64,000 bases of DNA, taken from Spirogloea muscicola. Taxonomy: Eukaryota > Streptophyta > Zygnematophyceae > Spirogloeales > Spirogloeaceae. Location of the stretch: positions 130,346 to 194,345 of the forward strand of contig WELB01000019.1 of the NCBI GenBank assembly GCA_009602725.1, written 5' to 3'. Positions 16,044 through 32,993 of the stretch are shown here, in pieces (positions within the stretch are counted from its first letter, which is position 1; each line of letters begins with the position of its first letter). The notes under the pieces are model-generated. The model saw only the letters and a list, made by a program, of their open reading frames with translations, searched no databases and was not told the origin of the DNA. Position numbers and translations under genes: made by a program.

Positions 16044-17365
16044 TGATTTCGGACGAGGTGCCGCTGGTGGCGTCGCGGCAGCTGCTGCAGCTGTTCGCGC
16101 AGGACCTGGGGCGGCTGGAGCCCGAGGCGCACAAGGACGTCGCGCAGTACGCGCTCGCGCAGATCCAGCCCCGCGTCGTCTCCTTCGAGGAGCAGGTCCC
16201 TGCAGAGCACCGCTAGTTGACACTTAAGAGCAAATTTCTATTCATCTAATAGATTACTTGATAGAAGGAAGACTCTTCCACCAGAGGCAATGGCTGTGAT
16301 TGCCCAGCCCAGATAAAATTCGTGATAGGTTTTTCTCACACCCTTACCTCTAAGCCGCCAGCGAAACGAGATGAGCTGCATCAGCTTTAACGGCTGCCAA
16401 TACCTGCTTGGGTTCTCAAGCTCGGTGTTGGGTTTCGAGCGGTGGCGACACTAGGTGGCGCTCATGCGTGAGGGCCTGGCGGAGCTGTACGAGGACGAGG
16501 AGGAGTGGTCAAAGGCTGCCCAGATGCTCGGCGGCATCGACCTCGACTCGGGCCTAAGGTGAGGAGCGGAGCTGGCTGGCCTCCCTTTGCTCCCGCCCTG
16601 GAGTGAGCGGGAGGAGGTCCTCTCTTACTCGGTGGATGCATGTAGTTTACTTTTGCAAAGCTGACGGCCATGTGACCGCAGAAGCAAGGCTCCCAGGCAA
16701 TGCCTTCTGTGCTTGATGAAGAGGAGTGCTGCTTGCTTGCAGGGGACTGGACGACACATACAAGCTTGCCAAGTGTGTGAAGATAGCCCTCCTCTTCCTG
16801 GAGGTTAGTGGCAAAAGACCGCTGAAGAGCGGCAGATATGCATGCCTTATGATGACCTGTTGTGCTCCATTAAACAGAATATGAATAATGCTTGTCGTAC
16901 TTGTGACTGTGTGTCCTTGTGCGTCAAGAGTCTGTCATGAGTTCTACGATAGCTTGAAAAGCTTCTGTTTGTGTTTTATCAGGACGACGAGGCTCTGCAT
17001 GCAGAGACCTACATTAAGAAGGCCTCGTTCCTCATCACCAACTGCAAGGACGAGGGTCTGGAGCTGCAGTACAAGGTCCAGAACAACAAGCTGGCGTACT
17101 TGTCATGGCTGCTGCATCAGCCGCAGCATTGAGACTTTTACCCGTGCGGCAGCCATGGCAACAATTTACGAAAATTACAAGTAATGACCATGAGTAGTAA
17201 GGATCTGTGCAGTTGCCATACATGACTGGTAATAGAAAATGGTGAGCCTGTGCTCGTGACACAGGTGTGCTATGCACGCATCCTCGATTCCAAGAGGAAG
17301 TTCCTGGAGGCGGCGCTCAAGTACTATGACCTGTCGCAGCTCAACAAGCGGGAGGTGGCTGGCAA
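16044..17365 (+). CDS. CSN4: COP9 signalosome subunit 4, middle part (both ends missing)
   Basis: PCI-domain subunit of the COP9 signalosome, which removes NEDD8/RUB from cullin ubiquitin ligases. Exons: 16044-16195, 16455-16558, 16743-16803, 16983-17075, 17265-17365, then a donor (GGCAA|GTGAGC) just before the N gap. Translated blocks: DEVPLVASRQLLQLFAQDLG, IQPRVVSFEEQ, LYEDEEEWSKAAQMLGGI, KCVKIALLFLEDDEALHAE, YKVCYARILDSKRKFLEAAL. They read like plant CSN4 residues of about 45 to 210. The first exon begins in phase 1 after an acceptor (ggcgcag), so an upstream exon with about 40 residues is required, yet none is recognisable before the taxilin start only 180 bp away. The PCI half falls in or beyond the gap. 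Family sure, gene incomplete. Confidence 0.92.
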
Positions 17366-17374
17366 GTGAGCCAT

Positions 17375-17948
17375 NNNNNNNNNNNNNNNNNNNNNNNNNN
17401 NNNNNNNNNNNNNNNNNNNNNNNNNNNNNNNNNNNNNNNNNNNNNNNNNNNNNNNNNNNNNNNNNNNNNNNNNNNNNNNNNNNNNNNNNNNNNNNNNNNN
17501 NNNNNNNNNNNNNNNNNNNNNNNNNNNNNNNNNNNNNNNNNNNNNNNNNNNNNNNNNNNNNNNNNNNNNNNNNNNNNNNNNNNNNNNNNNNNNNNNNNNN
17601 NNNNNNNNNNNNNNNNNNNNNNNNNNNNNNNNNNNNNNNNNNNNNNNNNNNNNNNNNNNNNNNNNNNNNNNNNNNNNNNNNNNNNNNNNNNNNNNNNNNN
17701 NNNNNNNNNNNNNNNNNNNNNNNNNNNNNNNNNNNNNNNNNNNNNNNNNNNNNNNNNNNNNNNNNNNNNNNNNNNNNNNNNNNNNNNNNNNNNNNNNNNN
17801 NNNNNNNNNNNNNNNNNNNNNNNNNNNNNNNNNNNNNNNNNNNNNNNNNNNNNNNNNNNNNNNNNNNNNNNNNNNNNNNNNNNNNNNNNNNNNNNNNNNN
17901 NNNNNNNNNNNNNNNNNNNNNNNNNNNNNNNNNNNNNNNNNNNNNNNN
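17375..17948. other. assembly gap (574 N)
   Basis: The run of N joins CSN4 exon sequence to a poly(A) run and then CSN3 exons. The missing C-terminal half of CSN4 and N-terminal half of CSN3, with introns, would need far more than 574 bases at this intron density, so the gap length is probably arbitrary. Confidence 0.97.
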
Positions 17949-18061
<113 letters not shown>

Positions 18062-18243
18062 CCTCTCCCCTCCACACACCACATCCTTGCTTGCAAGTTG
18101 ACGCTTCCTGCTGCTGCTCCCCTCTTCTCCAGCTGTGCTACTTCTCCTCTCTTTCTGCCTTCCCCTGCACAAGGCCACCACTTCCCTCTGTGCCAAGGAC
18201 CCTTTCATTCGCGCTGACAATGAGGTGCCCAGTGGTCATCCAG

Positions 18244-19777
18244 GCCTTCACGACGCCTGCAATCGTGCTCAACGCCATTGCCGTGGCAGCGTACAAGAAG
18301 TACGTCCTTGTCTCGCTGCTCGCCAGCGGCCAGGTGAGCGCAGGCGCCCTGACCTACGGCCGCCAGTCACATGTCACGCAATTGACCTGCAGAGAGCGAG
18401 TGCAGAGGCACTACTGAGAAGGGGCGCTCTGGTGATGCGTCTTGGGCCGCAGGTCCCGCAGTTCCCCAAGTACACGCCGCCTGTTGTGCAGCGCAACCTC
18501 AAGTCGTGTGCCCAGGTAGCGCGGCACCGCAACCACCATCGTCTGCACAACTGCAGCCGCCTCTATTGTCCTATGCAGCCAGCAGGGCTTGGTGCACTGA
18601 TGGTGAGGCACTAACAGCGAGCTCTGTGATCCTGCGGCAGGACTACGTGGACATCATGGCTGTGTACGGCACGCGCAGCATCGGCGACCTGGAGCGCTGC
18701 GTGGCTGGCCACGAGGACGTCCTCCGGCGGGTGAGCCGAGGGTCTGGGCCCCTTTTCCTCCCCCCACTGCGTCTCTCCTCCCTCAGCGCCCACTGCTAGC
18801 TGCCACGGCTTCACGCCGCCAAGTGCTTCTTCCAGTAGCCCGGCCTTCCCTGGGTAGCGCTTATGTGTGGTAGTTTAAGCTGTTTTTGGTTGTTATTGAC
18901 AATTAAAAGCCATTTGCGCCTCCGCAGGATAACAACCTGGGGCTGGCGAAGCAGGTTGTCGCGTCGCTATACAAGCGCAACATCCAGCGCCTCACGCAGA
19001 CCTACCTCACGCTCTCGCTAGCTGACATCGCTGCCACCGTGCAGCTGCCTGGCCCCAAGGAGGCTGAGCTCCACATCCTCCGCATGGTCTGTTCTCCCCT
19101 GGCAGCGCCGCAGCGTCAAGATGGGCATTGAGGGAAAGCCTTGCCGTCCTGCCATTGCCTTTCACCTTGTGACTGTTCTTTGTCACGTAAATTGACTTGC
19201 TGTAAGAGTTGCCTCATACAGACAGAGGGGTGAAACCAGCTACGACTGACTGCTTTGCACGCAGATTGAGGACGGCGAGATCTTCGCGACCCTGAACGAG
19301 AAGGACGGCATGGTGCAGTTCCTGGAGGACCCAGAGCAGTACACATCGCCTGAGGTCACCGACCGCCTCGATGCCAACATCAAGAAGTGAGGCTGTCGCG
19401 ACCGCTCAGCCGCGACATTCACATTGCTGCCACCAAAGATGCCCTGGCCTTATTCAGAAGCACCATCAACCCGCCCTCATGTACTTGACCGCTTGATGTG
19501 CAGCATGATTGAGGTCGCTTGGAAAATTGAGGTGATGGACGAGCAGATCTCGTGCGACCATGCATACCTCAGCAAGGTGCAAGCAACACCCGGCTTTCTC
19601 ATGCCCCTCTGAGTCTAGCAGGCTGTTGCTGCCACTGTCTGCGACAGTGAAAGCTTCGCACTGATCGTGCACCATGTCGCTTGCCTCTGGCAGCTGTCTC
19701 TGAAGGACAGAGGGAGGTATGCTGGCGACGCGGATGACTTCGAGCTTGGACCACAGAAGATGTTCGAATCCATGTGA
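18244..19777 (+). CDS. CSN3: COP9 signalosome subunit 3, C-terminal half
   Basis: Second PCI subunit of the COP9 signalosome. Exons: 18244-18333, 18453-18515, 18641-18730, 18928-19086, 19265-19386, 19504-19576, 19694-19777 (TGA), all in frame. Blocks: [102 protein letters not shown]. They align block by block with residues of about 205 to the end of CSN3. The [17 protein letters not shown] stretch is the winged-helix part of the PCI domain. The product ends ..GPQKMFESM, shorter than the human acidic tail. Upstream exons must be in the gap or missing through a misjoin; nothing between 18060 and 18243 is recognisable. Confidence 0.94.
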
Positions 19778-20219
19778 CTCAGCTCCCCTCTGTACAGCTC
19801 CTTTGCTGGACCTGACTGCGAGCACCATTGGCAGAGCCCCTATTGGCTGCAAAACCTCTGCTCTTTCCAATTGCACAGCCCTTGGATGACATGGTTATCG
19901 CGTGGCTGTTGCATGGGTAATGGCTGGGAATGTTTGGTGTAAGAGATTGTCATTAATGACTGTTATGTGACCACAGTAACACCAGCTTGGCCATTTCTGC
20001 ACCAAAGGGGCTGCTAGCCTGCAACGCGTGAGTCTAGCCAAGCGGCTCGGCTTTGCTAGAGTTCTCTGATTGCTGGCGGCCATGGAGCAGGTCTGGGTCA
20101 GAGACGGGCAACATCTGTCCTAGGGTCCTAGGTGCGAGCTATGTGGCAGGCGAGGCCGAGGGCGTGATGGAGGGGGTAGAAGGATGGTCGATGGTCGTTG
20201 TCCGCCGCAGCTGCATCCG
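19778..20219. other. convergent 3' flanks of CSN3 and the TM9 gene
   Basis: About 440 bases with no supported gene, between the CSN3 stop codon on the plus strand and the TM9 stop codon on the minus strand. It should contain the 3' untranslated regions of both. Confidence 0.6.
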
Positions 20220-23200
20220 TCACTCGCACTTGATAGCGCGGTAGATGTGGCGCACGAAGAGGAGCGAAGCGCGGTACCCGATTGAACCGAGCATGAGGAA
20301 GAAGCCGTAGCAAACGCACGCCATGTAGCCAAAGAAGAACGATGTCTGCATGAAGCCTCGCATGTCGCTACGCGCATAGTAGTAGTAGAAGCAGTAGCCG
20401 TAGATGAAGAATCCAGTGGAGCCGCCGCACAGCACTGACCGCCACCACCACTCATGGTCCTCGATGGCAAGCTGGAAGTAGGTGAGCGCAATCGTGATGA
20501 ATGCTGTCACAATAATAAGTATGATGAAAACGATGAAGAGGATGCTGTAGATGGTGTAGATCTTGTGTCCCCACACGCTCGCAAAAATGTAGTACAGCTC
20601 GATGTAGATTGCACTGAATGGCAGGAAGCCCGCCATCGCCATCTGGCCAGCCATGGAGCCAACCAGCAGACGTGCTTGGCATCAGGCAAGTATCACAGGC
20701 CTGTCCTTGCCAAGCGAGATCGTGAACATGTCCGCTGTTATCGAGGCAGCTAGGCAAACACAATACCTGGTGTATGACCTTAACAAGGTCCCCTGAAGTC
20801 AAAGGACGTGAGCTGCGGTGAAGAAGCTGCCGACGCAAGCTGCACAGTGGTCCTAACTGCAGTGTTTCATCTTCGAGGAAATGCAAGGAAAAAGGTTGTG
20901 CAAATGACATACCTGTGGGATGGCCTGCCTGTACCATGGCAGCGTGGGAATCTCACGCGGGTACTTATTGGTGCGGCACGGTGCCCCGAACTCGCTCTTG
21001 CTGTTCTTACCAGCAATGCCGCCCAGGACCTGCGTGCAACCCCAAGGTGGACTTTTTGAACGGCGGTCCCACACCTGACTGCAGCATTGAGCTACAGGCA
21101 GCTCGGTACTCGTACACCTTGGGCTACATTGTGCTGCACTGTGTGCTCGTGCTCGATCAAACTACGCCTCTCCAGAGGGCTCCTTCCACCGATTTTTTGC
21201 AGCCTATGCAAGCCTAAAACTGGCAGGATGAGGCTGGCCAGCAGGTACATTTAAGCCATCTCCTATCCTTCTGAGGCCTCCAGAATTTAGCACCAACATA
21301 GCTGCCACTTACAGTCAGCGGGAACGTAACAAGGGCCCAGATGACAAGGATGATGACAATGGTGCCAAATGGCAGCGCCTGAGTGGACGTGTAGACGATG
21401 GCAACCGTGTTGTTGAAGCAGAAGGCCAGGAAGAGGGGCCCACAGAAAAGAGAGGCAGTCAGGACGACATTGCGGACCTGCCATTTTGCAGAGGAGCCCA
21501 GGTCAGTGGTCAAGCAGCTGCATATACCTCACCCAAGATGCACCAGGACTCAGCAGGCCTCCTGAGTTCCATCACTTATACAGCCTGCAGTGACGTTAGC
21601 AGCTGAAGTCAGCAAATGGCTGGTCCAGCAGCATCCAAGAAGGCCACCTCTGCTTTGAGCATCCCCCAAGTTTCGCAGCACCAGATGGCTCACCCAGTTG
21701 TCTCCGCCCGTCTGACGGAAGAGATTGGCAGAGACATAGCCGGCTATGCCTGCTGTGAGCGCATACAGGACAATGGAAGCCGTGTACAGGGCCCCCCGGT
21801 TGTACGGGTAGAAGACCCCCACCAGAGCAAGGCCAAAGATGCAGAGGACGAGCGCCAGGAGCTGTGTGCCAGCGCCAATGACCGCAGCAAAAAAGCTGCA
21901 GCAAACGGGACAAGTCAGCAAATGCAAGTTGGGCTTGTCTTAGAGGCCAACCCCATGACAGAATAGTAGCTGAGATGAAGCTGCAGCTAAAAGCTGAATT
22001 GTAAGCGCCCTGCCTGAATCTTGCCGTGCCGTCACACGAACCTGGGATAGGGCGGGAAGCGGAACACGTCCCCATGGATGTACTTCCACCCAGTCTCTTC
22101 TTGATCCTCGGCGGTCTCCTCCTCTCGAGTGTACCTGCCAATGCGGCGAAGCGAGTGAGTGAATGTTAGTATCAGTGAAGGCCCGAGCCACAAATCTCTT
22201 GAATGCCTAAATGGTCCCAACATCCAGCATAGTGCAACTGCACACTTGTTTTGACAAGGGTTGTGTGTGTACTAAGCCCAAGTGCTAACAAACTTGTAGC
22301 TTTGCACTATTCCAAGTATGCTAACTGCTCTGCGGCATTTGTAAGCGTGTCGAGCCTGCCCTGCTGATCTTCCTAGCAAGCATAAGCCTCACTGCTGGGT
22401 GGAATCTAAGTGAATGCAGTGGCGCTAGACCAGCCATGAGGTAGTGGGACAAGGGGTACAAACTTGATGAAGTCGTTCTTGAGGACGCGCATGAGGATCG
22501 TCGCGAGGAAGCCGGTGAGCAGCAGGACAGTGACGCAGGAGTTGATGATGGAGAACCAGTGGATCTCCAGGTGCTGAGGCAGGAACGAGTACTTGGAGTA
22601 CTTATCCATGCGGCGCTCGAACGGCGTCGCCACCTCCTTCCACGCCGTGGAGAAGGAGAACTTGACCGTCAGCGGACCATCGCCGGTGATGTCCACCGTC
22701 TGGTCGGGGTCTGTCGAGACGAGGATCTCGATTACGCGGTCCTTGTTGTAGTGCACGTCGAAATGCACGTGCGTGAACAGCAGATACTTCTCGCTGTCCT
22801 TGTTCTGGATCTTCCCAATGAAGCCCCATATCGGAAGGTCGTCGTAGAACATCTGCCAGGCAAGCCAGCGGGCCATGGACAGAGCGGCCATGCTTTCTCA
22901 GCTTGCCGCGCAGATTGGATTGCAGCCACTTGAGAGCACTGGCGGCGAGTGATCTGGCCTACACCAGGCCCCTGGCAGCAGTAGCCCGACGCCAAGTGCG
23001 AGGGCTCAGCAGGACCAGCGGCGAGCGTGCGGACCTGGAAGTAGTAGTCCTCCTTGACGGCCGTGCGGAACTTCTTGAGATCGGCCGCCGACAGCGTCCT
23101 GGTGCAGAGGACCTCGTCCTCCTTGTCGACGTTGAAGTTGACGTCGTAAGGGGACTCGATCATGCGGTCGCCCTCCAGCACCTCCCCGAGGTCCTCCGCC

Positions 23201-23673
23201 TTGTGCGCCGAGGACAGCGGCTGGCAGAACGGCAGGTCGTAGTACTGGTACGTCTCGCTGCGGCGCGGGCGACGGCCATCTGACGCTTATAAGAGGCACC
23301 TCGAGCTCCACGACGTCTCCACCATTGGAATCGGCTAGCTCGTTCAGATCCAAAGCGGCGACCAGCAGAAGTAGGGGTCGATCAGGCGGCCGGATCCGCG
23401 GGAGGAAGCCACTGACCTGGGGTTGTGGAACGGCCCGACCTTGTTGGCGAAGAGCGGGACGTGGTCGCGCGAGCAGTAGCGGTGGTCGGACGCGGAGAGC
23501 AGCCGCCGGCTCGGCCCGCGCGCCGCCGCCGCCGCCGCCGCGCCNGCGGCGGCGGCGGCGGCGCGGAATGCGGCGCCTTCGCCGGCGGGGATGGCGGGGG
23601 GCGGCGGAGGGTGGTTAGGGCCGTCTCTGCGGAGACGGTGTGGGCCCGTCTCCGCCGTTAATAATAAGAACAA
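20220..23673 (-). CDS. TM9/nonaspanin (EMP70) endomembrane protein
   Basis: Nine-span endosome/Golgi protein of the TM9SF family (TMN in plants), linked to membrane trafficking. Exons: about 23673-23417, 23257-23035, 22852-22464, 22134-22042, 21895-21694, 21477-21313, 21029-20913, 20642-20220 (TGA); all phases agree. Lumenal blocks: DHRYCSRDHVPLFANKVGP, ETYQYYDLPFCQP, DLGEVLEGDRM, DDLPIWGFIGKI, LFTHVHFDVHYNKD. First membrane span SCVTVLLLTGFLATILM, then GWKYIHGDVFR and eight further spans with GYVSANLFRQTGG, ALPFGTIV, FLPFSAIYIELYYIF and FMQTSFFFGYMA. The C-terminus is IYRAIKCE, a KXD/E-type Golgi motif as in plant members. Exon 1 has no ATG: its 5' part is an Ala/GC-repeat stretch with a single N at 23545, so signal peptide and start are missing or misassembled. 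Confidence 0.94.
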
Positions 23674-23803
23674 TTTACACTAGACCGGTCGGTCACTCAT
23701 TGGCCTCGCTTTGGCCTCAAATTGGCAAAGTCTTGACTTCGAGCGTCCATACAACGCGCGACACGTACCCTTCAGCCGTGACCGACCGGTCGAGTGTAAA
23801 TTG
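23671..23803. mobile_element. 133-bp MITE-like element with 26-bp terminal inverted repeats
   Basis: The left arm 23671-23696 (caatttacactagaccggtc + ggtcac) and right arm 23778-23803 are inverse complements at 25 of 26 positions. About 81 bases separate them and no open frame of note is inside. Taagaa lies directly before the left end and again 4 bases after the right end, so no clean target duplication can be claimed. Size and structure fit a miniature inverted-repeat transposable element beside the TM9 5' end. The family is unknown. Confidence 0.7.
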
Positions 23804-25102
23804 GCCCTAAGAAGGGCCACAGCGCCCGATAGGAATAGTGGCCGATAAGCCGATTGGTTAGATGGTGGGGAGACGAGCGAGCGTTGACGGGGAGGGATCC
23901 TAGCCAAGACCCAAGCGAGACGCCAGGGACTACAATAGCGTCAGCAGCCTTGTGCGCGGTCAATGAAGCTGCCATCATGTGAATGTTGGTGTTTTCAAAG
24001 GACGTGTTCCAGACAGGAGTAATAGTGTCTTGAAGCGAGAGAGAGAGCTCGTCTTACAACCCAGGTTCTTGACTCACGTCATTGGTCGTGCCTCTGAGCA
24101 GGGATTGTGGGGTGGTGGCTCGTCTGAGTCTACCAACAGGCGAGAAGGGCCGGGCAGTGACAGGACAGCCAGAAAGGCTCCAAGTTCGCCATCCCGTACC
24201 TCCGAAAGAAGCTGCCACCAAAGAGGGCAATGGCTGTAGATGGCCAGCTCAGAGGGAATGACAATAGGTGTAAGGATGACTGAGGGTGGCCGGGAAAGTG
24301 AAGACAATGCCTCCGTCGCTGAAGAGGTGGGTCAAATTTGGACAGGCAATTGTGAAATGCCAGGCTTCAAAAGTTGGCAGCTCTTCAGCCGTGCATTGTC
24401 GATCCTGCAACAGTGATGGACGTACCCAAGCACACACGCGGAAGCAAGCACGCCAAAGTAGCAAGAAGAGCATTGAGATCCTCATGAGGCAGTAGCTGTA
24501 AGGGCTCAAGCGACCATCTCTGTGTTTGTCTTGCACAAGCACACACAAATGTAGGGGGGCAGGAGCCAATGAAGAGCAGCCCTGTGACTTGAGGAGCTGC
24601 TTGTGTGAATGAGCACAAGCTGACCACTTCATGGGGCATTGACTGTCTGCTGGTTCAGTCGTGCAGCCTTCCTTCCCTGAACCTTGCCAGTGCCGTTCTG
24701 CCCTGCAGTCATCGAAGTATGTGGCTTGTTCCCCTCAAAGACTTCACTGTATTTCTTTGGAGGGGAGGGGAAAGAGATTCTACAATCTCCAACGCGCTTA
24801 TGTCCTAAGGTGGCTCCCCACCCAGTACTGCAGGAAGATGAGGCAGGACGAGGACACTCTTGCTTCTCTTTATGCACTGCAACCGTTATGATGCAGCAGT
24901 TGGTGACAGCCTGCAGTAGCCAACTCAACTCAAGTAGTAGTGAATTACTGCTGGGCTCCTACTACAATTTGCAGCTATCAGACTCTGGACGTGGACAAGC
25001 AACCAATGAAGAGCTACTCACAGCAGCGACACAGTGGCAGCCCCATGGAAGTCTGCAGCAAAGAAAAGACTAGCAACTGCTTAAGAATGACTGCCAACTG
25101 TG
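23804..25102. other. intergenic region between TM9 5' flank and TBCD 3' end
   Basis: About 1.3 kb with no supported gene. Open frames on both strands are short, lack family motifs and are not linked by plausible splice sites. It should contain the TM9 promoter and the TBCD 3' untranslated region. Confidence 0.55.
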
Positions 25103-31575
<6,473 letters not shown>

Positions 31576-32023
31576 GAGGCGGCGCGGCAGAAGCCTGGCA
31601 GCCGCCGCTCAGCGCAGCATCTCGACGAGCGCTGAGATGAGTTGCTCAGCGCCGTTCCAGAGCGCCATCACAGCGCCAAAAGCCGGGCATCCGCGGCGGG
31701 CGCGGCCGCCGCCTTCGCCGCCGCCGTCGCCGCCGCCGCCGCCGCNCCGCCGCCGCCGCGGGCGCTCGGCCGTCGTCCCGGCAAGATGGGATTGAGCGGG
31801 TCGGCCACTGCCGTGACGGGACGGAACGAACTTCTCGCGCCGTCCGTCGGCCGCGGACTGACGAAAACCGGGGAGGTCCATCCTCGAGGAAACAGGGAAT
31901 GGAGTGTGTATGAAGTGACGGCTGCTGATGTTAAAGAAGCGGCTGTGAAGGCCCAGCCAGATGCATACAGGAGTGACAGAGGGACTGAGTGGCCAAGTAG
32001 GAAGCCGGAGACGGAGCACCGCC

Positions 32024-32064
32024 AAGAAAGCCAGTGGCCTCTAAGCTAGGCCACTGACTTTCTT
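32024..32064. repeat. inverted repeat, 16-bp arms
   Basis: Arms 32024-32039 (aagaaagccagtggcc) and 32049-32064 (ggccactgactttctt) pair at 15 of 16 positions around a 9-base loop. A short ttagctt repeat follows immediately. It could form a strong stem-loop; no function is evident. Confidence 0.75.
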
Positions 32065-32714
32065 AGCTTAGCTTAGAGCGCGCCCAGCATGCTGATGAGT
32101 GGCCAAAGCTGGGGGCGCTGCAAGGCTACCGAATGTCGCATTATGCAGCATGCAACTAGTGCCTGCAAAATCTTGATGTGCTCCAAGCTGCCTCCCCCAA
32201 CTGCGACGACGCGCGTCAAGCAGCTCGAAAGTGCGAGGAAGAAGCAGCTCTTCCAAGGGGGCGAGGGCTGGAAAGAGCCCAAAAGAAAGAAGAATGAGAC
32301 GCTTCCAGGAGAGGGCGGTGGCTGGGAGAGGCCAGCTCAAGATAAAGGAATCAACAAAGCCTGAGGGGACCAGGGAAAGCGCTAAAGCACACACGGAAAC
32401 AAGTAGCTACGAAACAATTCAGTTATCCCTACTAAGCAACCGCAGGTCGGAGAGACTAGTCTCCTGGTAGCTGGTCCCCAGGCGAGGGCCAGAGGCGGCA
32501 GCAAGGGCACGACCGGCGCTGAGATGCAGCACACGAGCCATGGCACCCTTCTGCTGGAAAGGCATCACCCGAAGTTCTCGGCGGCCACCGAGAAGCGGGC
32601 CTCCACGAGGATGCCATGCATGGCGTCGCGGAGGAGGTCGTGCGCCGCCGTCCGATCGCCAGAGTGTGCACATCGGAGGACGTGTGCAGCCAGCTCCGCA
32701 GCCCCGGCCTCCCG

Positions 32715-32769
32715 AGAAGGCGCGCGGGGCGCATGAAATGAAAGGGAGGCCAATGCAAGCCAATATATT
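32715..32769 (-). repeat. dispersed repeat, copy 3 (inverted), flanked by 9-bp direct repeats
   Basis: Reverse-complement, slightly diverged copy of the 63-bp repeat at 12960 and 35474. The 9-mer cccgagaag occurs at 32711-32719 and again at 32770-32778, bracketing about 50 bases of repeat sequence like a target-site duplication. Confidence 0.65.
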
Positions 32770-32993
32770 CCCGAGAAGAATGGACACGGTCCAAGAGCCG
32801 AGAGGCGCCTAAGACCACATAGCTATCAACGAGAACAGTGGAGGAAAGAAATTGCTCGCTCAGAGAGGGAACGCTTAGTAACCCCGATTTAGCAGCTGCA
32901 AGTCCGTAAGCAACTGGCTGGCTTTTACAGCCGCTCTTTTGATAACAGCAGCCGCGTTCTTTCCTGGCGGGCGGCGGCGCGCAGCTCGCGGCC

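Larger units (their letters stand above)
31576..32993. other. 5' flank of TBCD and flank of the F-box duplication
   Basis: No gene is supported with confidence. The TBCD side is GCC-rich with a single N at 31746. At 32024-32039/32049-32064 is an inverted repeat. On the minus strand 32750-32420 has a coding-like flavour (AAELAAHVLRCAHSGDRTAA, then AGRALAAASG and SLSDLRLLS in another frame). The second part resembles a peptide encoded on the plus strand at 35310-35405 (AGRALSQASGF, SLSDLFVLTRG). It looks like a broken, duplicated gene fragment and not an intact gene. Confidence 0.45.

Noticed and set aside
15188-16216. Long plus-strand open frame of 342 codons across the taxilin exons
   Set aside because: It is a GC-rich shadow of the minus-strand taxilin exons; only its last 50 codons are real and belong to a CSN4 exon with its own acceptor.
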